NCBI GenBank assembly: GCA_002360555.1
Contig: DEQS01000003.1
Span: 1-7,667, forward strand
Reading direction: 5' to 3'
From: Chloracidobacterium sp. UBA3360
Lineage (GTDB): Bacteria > Acidobacteriota > Blastocatellia > Pyrinomonadales > Pyrinomonadaceae
Length of the DNA: 7,667 nt
Shown here: positions 5,235 to 7,667 of the stretch, in pieces
Layout: each line of letters opens with the position of its first letter
How positions within the stretch are numbered: the stretch's first letter is position 1
Program-made: the position numbers and the translations under genes
The notes under the pieces: model-generated
Seen by the model: the letters and a program-made list of their open reading frames with translations, nothing else
Databases searched by the model: none
Told to the model about the DNA's origin: nothing

Positions 5235-7667
5235 CTAGAAACTCAGTTTCCCTGAAAACTGTATTCTACGTGAGTTGTTTGCAACACCGGCCCCTGGATT
5301 CCGGTTAGAATCAAACAACTTGCCAAACTGAGGCGAAAACATTGTCATGTTGTCGTTCTGAGCCGAAATGTCAAAGTCGACATGATTTGTCAGATTCCTC
5401 GCATCGACGCGAAGATCAAACGCCCAACGTTCGCCAAACTTGAATTTTCGCAGTAGAGAAATATCAGTCTGGAAATATGGGGCATTGCGGAAGTAGTTTC
5501 TGCCTGTGTTACCGATCGTTCCCGGGGTTGGAACTGAAAACATCGCACGCTGGGCTGCACTAAAAAAGGTATTAGTACCAGCTTCAAGAAAGACCGACCC
5601 CATGTTTGGAGTACAGCCATTACAATTTGCAGGTGTCTGAATTACGTTACCCATAGTCAGACGTCCCGAGTAAACGGTGAACGGCCTTCCCGTCATATTG
5701 AGCGTTGTGCCCGAAACCTGCCACCCGTCCACAATATAATTCAGGACGCTGTTCGTCGGATTGATCCATTTGCCTTTACCAAAAGGCAATTCGTAAACAT
5801 AGGTCACCTGAACAACATGGCGTCGGTCGAAATCGGAGTACGCATAGTTCAGATTTCGATTACGATTGTCGAACGGAGTACTCGACCCGGCCTGTGAATT
5901 ACCCGTATTGATGGTACTAAGTGATGGATCCCATGATCGATTGTCCTTTGACGTAGACCATGTGTAAGCAACCTGGAAGCCGAGCCCGCTGGTCATTCTG
6001 CGTTTAAAGATGAATTGCAGCCCGTGGTAATTCGAGTAATCGCTACTGTCAAACACATTCACCCCACCATTAAACTGCGGATAGTTTTGGAAATAAAAAG
6101 GGCTAAACCCGCGTGATGTAAGCGATGTTGCCCCAGACTGACGAGCTAGCGTCTGTGCGGAACTGCCAACGTTACCATCATTAAGATTGGTCGAGAACTG
6201 GGTCCTGAACGCAACCGAGTTACCCGTTGCTAAGCCGCCCGTAAGCAGCGATGCCAGGCAATTTGTGTTAGCAGCACCGGCTGCATCTTGAGCCTGAATG
6301 AACGCCTGTACAAATGTCTGAGCTCCGCAACGAGGATCTGTTGCGAATATATTAACCTGATTAGCATTATATCCGCCGGTGAGGTGTACGCCGTGCTTTC
6401 CAATATAGTTAAACTCAGCGACATATCCATTACCGATCTCGCGTTGGAAGCTAGCGGACCATTCGTGGATCTGCGGGAACTCTAGGTCAGGGTCGATCAC
6501 GCTCGTGCTCAAGGCACCAAAAGCAGCTGGCTGACGTGCCTGGGCAGGTGTCTGTGTCGGAACGAGCCCGGCGATGATCGGAGCAACGTCACGATAGAGG
6601 CCGCCTGCCTGTCCAAAAGCTGTATTCGTCGCACCAAGTGTGTTGCCGAGAGCACTCTGAAAGATCGACGATCCAAACAAAAAAGTAGCAATGCGGTCTG
6701 ACGCCAGCCTGTAATTTGCCCTGATCGAGGTTTTGCCTGTCTTGAAAGGATCCCACGCAAACCCGACCGAAGGTAAGATCTTTCCAAAGTCCGTATCGAA
6801 TAACTTACCCTCAACAAACTTTATTGTATTTGACGGAGCCGCTCCAAGTTTCATTGGCTGGTCAGGCACGAGGATCGGCCGACCATCTATCGCCGGCGTT
6901 GCCTTTACCTCCCAGCGAACACCGATGTCGAATACGAGATTTGGCCGAAATCGCCAATTATCTTGAAAGTAAGAATCGTATTCCTTGTATTTTGCTTTGT
7001 TTAGCCAATGAGAACCGGCTGAAAGGAATGCATTTGGATTCGAGGGATCAGCAACAAACGCCCGGGAAACCGAATTAATCCGCCCTAAAAAGTCTGCTAT
7101 CGTGTTGTGCAGCCGTGTCAGGTCAGTTGAATTAATACCGGTGGTATTTGCGGGAATATTAAAATTTGAATACCCGGCGGACGATGTGCCAAACGAAAAC
7201 GTCATCGCGGGCTCGACCGAAGTACCAGCTACGCCCGATCGATCATCCTTATGTAGGTTGAATCTAAAGTTGATCCCGGTCTTTATCGTGTGGTTCCCTT
7301 TCACCCAAGTCAAATTATCAACGAGTTGATTTGTGGTAACACCACGAGCGTTATACGAAAAGTTGGTATTAATATCCGTTGGAAGTTGGAAAACAAAGGC
7401 GTAATTCGGGTCGGGTTGAGGGGTAGCAAATGAAAAGAAGAATTTGCTGAACCCGTAAATAAACTCATTTACAACCGTAGGCGAATGCGACCAGCGCCAA
7501 TTCACTGCGAGATTTTTTGGTGTTCGAGCCGTATCGACAAAGTTAGGAGCATTCGGAAACCTTGGACGGCCACCATTCCCCGCGTCGCCAAGGCTGCTTT
7601 GGCTACCCTGAGCGTAGCGCACGTATGACGAATGCCGTTCGTTGAACGTAAAATCAAACTTTGTAGC
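5235..7667 (-). CDS. TonB-dependent receptor / Oar-like outer-membrane beta-barrel protein, 3' part
   Basis: The frame is open from the stop (TAG at 5237-5235) to the right edge, 810 residues, so the 5' end is outside the window; a GTG at 7622 is internal, since the 15 codons before it also encode barrel-like sequence (F-D-F-T-F-N-E-R). The missing part should hold the signal peptide, a carboxypeptidase-regulatory-like domain and the plug, as full-length relatives usually exceed 1000 residues. Family marks (from the window-edge end): Q-L-V-D-N-L-T-W-V-K-G at 114-124, aromatic strands throughout, Y-I-G-K-H-G-V-H-L at 421-429, Y-S-D-F-D-R-R-H at 610-617, Y-E-L-P-F-G-K-G at 625-632, G-W-Q-V-S-G at 648-653, R-N-L-T-N-H at 757-762 and the terminal Phe used for barrel insertion. 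It likely imports or binds large nutrients, perhaps glycans or peptides; the substrate is unknown. Four Cys lie in presumed outer loops (447, 470, 682, 685). It converges on S41, with a terminator between. Confidence 0.92.
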   Translation of the reverse strand, partial: ATKFDFTFNERHSSYVRYAQGSQSSLGDAGNGGRPRFPNAPNFVDTARTPKNLAVNWRWSHSPTVVNEFIYGFSKFFFSFATPQPDPNYAFVFQLPTDINTNFSYNARGVTTNQLVDNLTWVKGNHTIKTGINFRFNLHKDDRSGVAGTSVEPAMTFSFGTSSAGYSNFNIPANTTGINSTDLTRLHNTIADFLGRINSVSRAFVADPSNPNAFLSAGSHWLNKAKYKEYDSYFQDNWRFRPNLVFDIGVRWEVKATPAIDGRPILVPDQPMKLGAAPSNTIKFVEGKLFDTDFGKILPSVGFAWDPFKTGKTSIRANYRLASDRIATFLFGSSIFQSALGNTLGATNTAFGQAGGLYRDVAPIIAGLVPTQTPAQARQPAAFGALSTSVIDPDLEFPQIHEWSASFQREIGNGYVAEFNYIGKHGVHLTGGYNANQVNIFATDPRCGAQTFVQAFIQAQDAAGAANTNCLASLLTGGLATGNSVAFRTQFSTNLNDGNVGSSAQTLARQSGATSLTSRGFSPFYFQNYPQFNGGVNVFDSSDYSNYHGLQFIFKRRMTSGLGFQVAYTWSTSKDNRSWDPSLSTINTGNSQAGSSTPFDNRNRNLNYAYSDFDRRHVVQVTYVYELPFGKGKWINPTNSVLNYIVDGWQVSGTTLNMTGRPFTVYSGRLTMGNVIQTPANCNGCTPNMGSVFLEAGTNTFFSAAQRAMFSVPTPGTIGNTGRNYFRNAPYFQTDISLLRKFKFGERWAFDLRVDARNLTNHVDFDISAQNDNMTMFSPQFGKLFDSNRNPGAGVANNSRRIQFSGKLSF

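Noticed and set aside
7620..7622. GTG as start of the receptor gene
   Set aside because: The frame stays open to the window edge with barrel-like residues, and the protein would lack signal peptide, plug and N-terminal domain.

Overview
The window looks like chromosomal DNA from a Gram-negative bacterium, most likely an Acidobacteriota member and perhaps Blastocatellia/Pyrinomonadaceae. The basis is the large Oar-like TonB-dependent outer-membrane protein, which has the C-terminal motifs typical of that phylum (SDFDRR, YELPFGKG, GWQVSG, NLTNH, final Phe), together with an S41 peptidase carrying the long C-terminal extension I associate with acidobacterial members. The assignment rests on protein style only; there is no rRNA or other phylogenetic marker here.

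Layout, left to right: (1) a small single-domain VOC/glyoxalase-fold protein on + (5-400). (2) A 24-bp inverted repeat built of 9-nt tandem units fills the gap between its stop and the stop of the next, convergent gene. (3) Two M16 (insulinase-like) peptidase genes lie on -, transcribed from about 3234 down to 487. The upstream gene has the HxxEH zinc site and the downstream gene lacks it but has the R/Y substrate-binding motif, so they should form one heterodimeric protease. Their 105-bp intercistronic gap holds 8-nt tandem repeats facing each other. (4) A 231-bp divergent control region (3235-3465) has a plausible + promoter, a small dyad inside it, and a strong rho-independent terminator 60 nt before the next start. 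(5) An exported S41 (CtpA-type) PDZ serine peptidase lies on + (3466-5175). (6) A 59-bp convergent gap contains an intrinsic terminator oriented for the gene on -. (7) The 3' part of a TonB-dependent receptor/Oar-like gene lies on -, and it runs off the right edge of the window (5235-7667, 5' end missing).

Functionally the centre is a proteolysis locus: a two-subunit M16 metallopeptidase divergent from a periplasmic carboxy-terminal-processing-type serine peptidase, sharing one control region. The VOC protein and the receptor converge on this unit and need not be related to it. Gene content is ordinary for the phylum. The points worth a second look are the split M16 active site, the terminator inside the S41 leader, and the two hairpin-forming tandem-repeat elements. 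I see no convincing undescribed multi-gene system, and no tRNA, rRNA, CRISPR array or insertion sequence.
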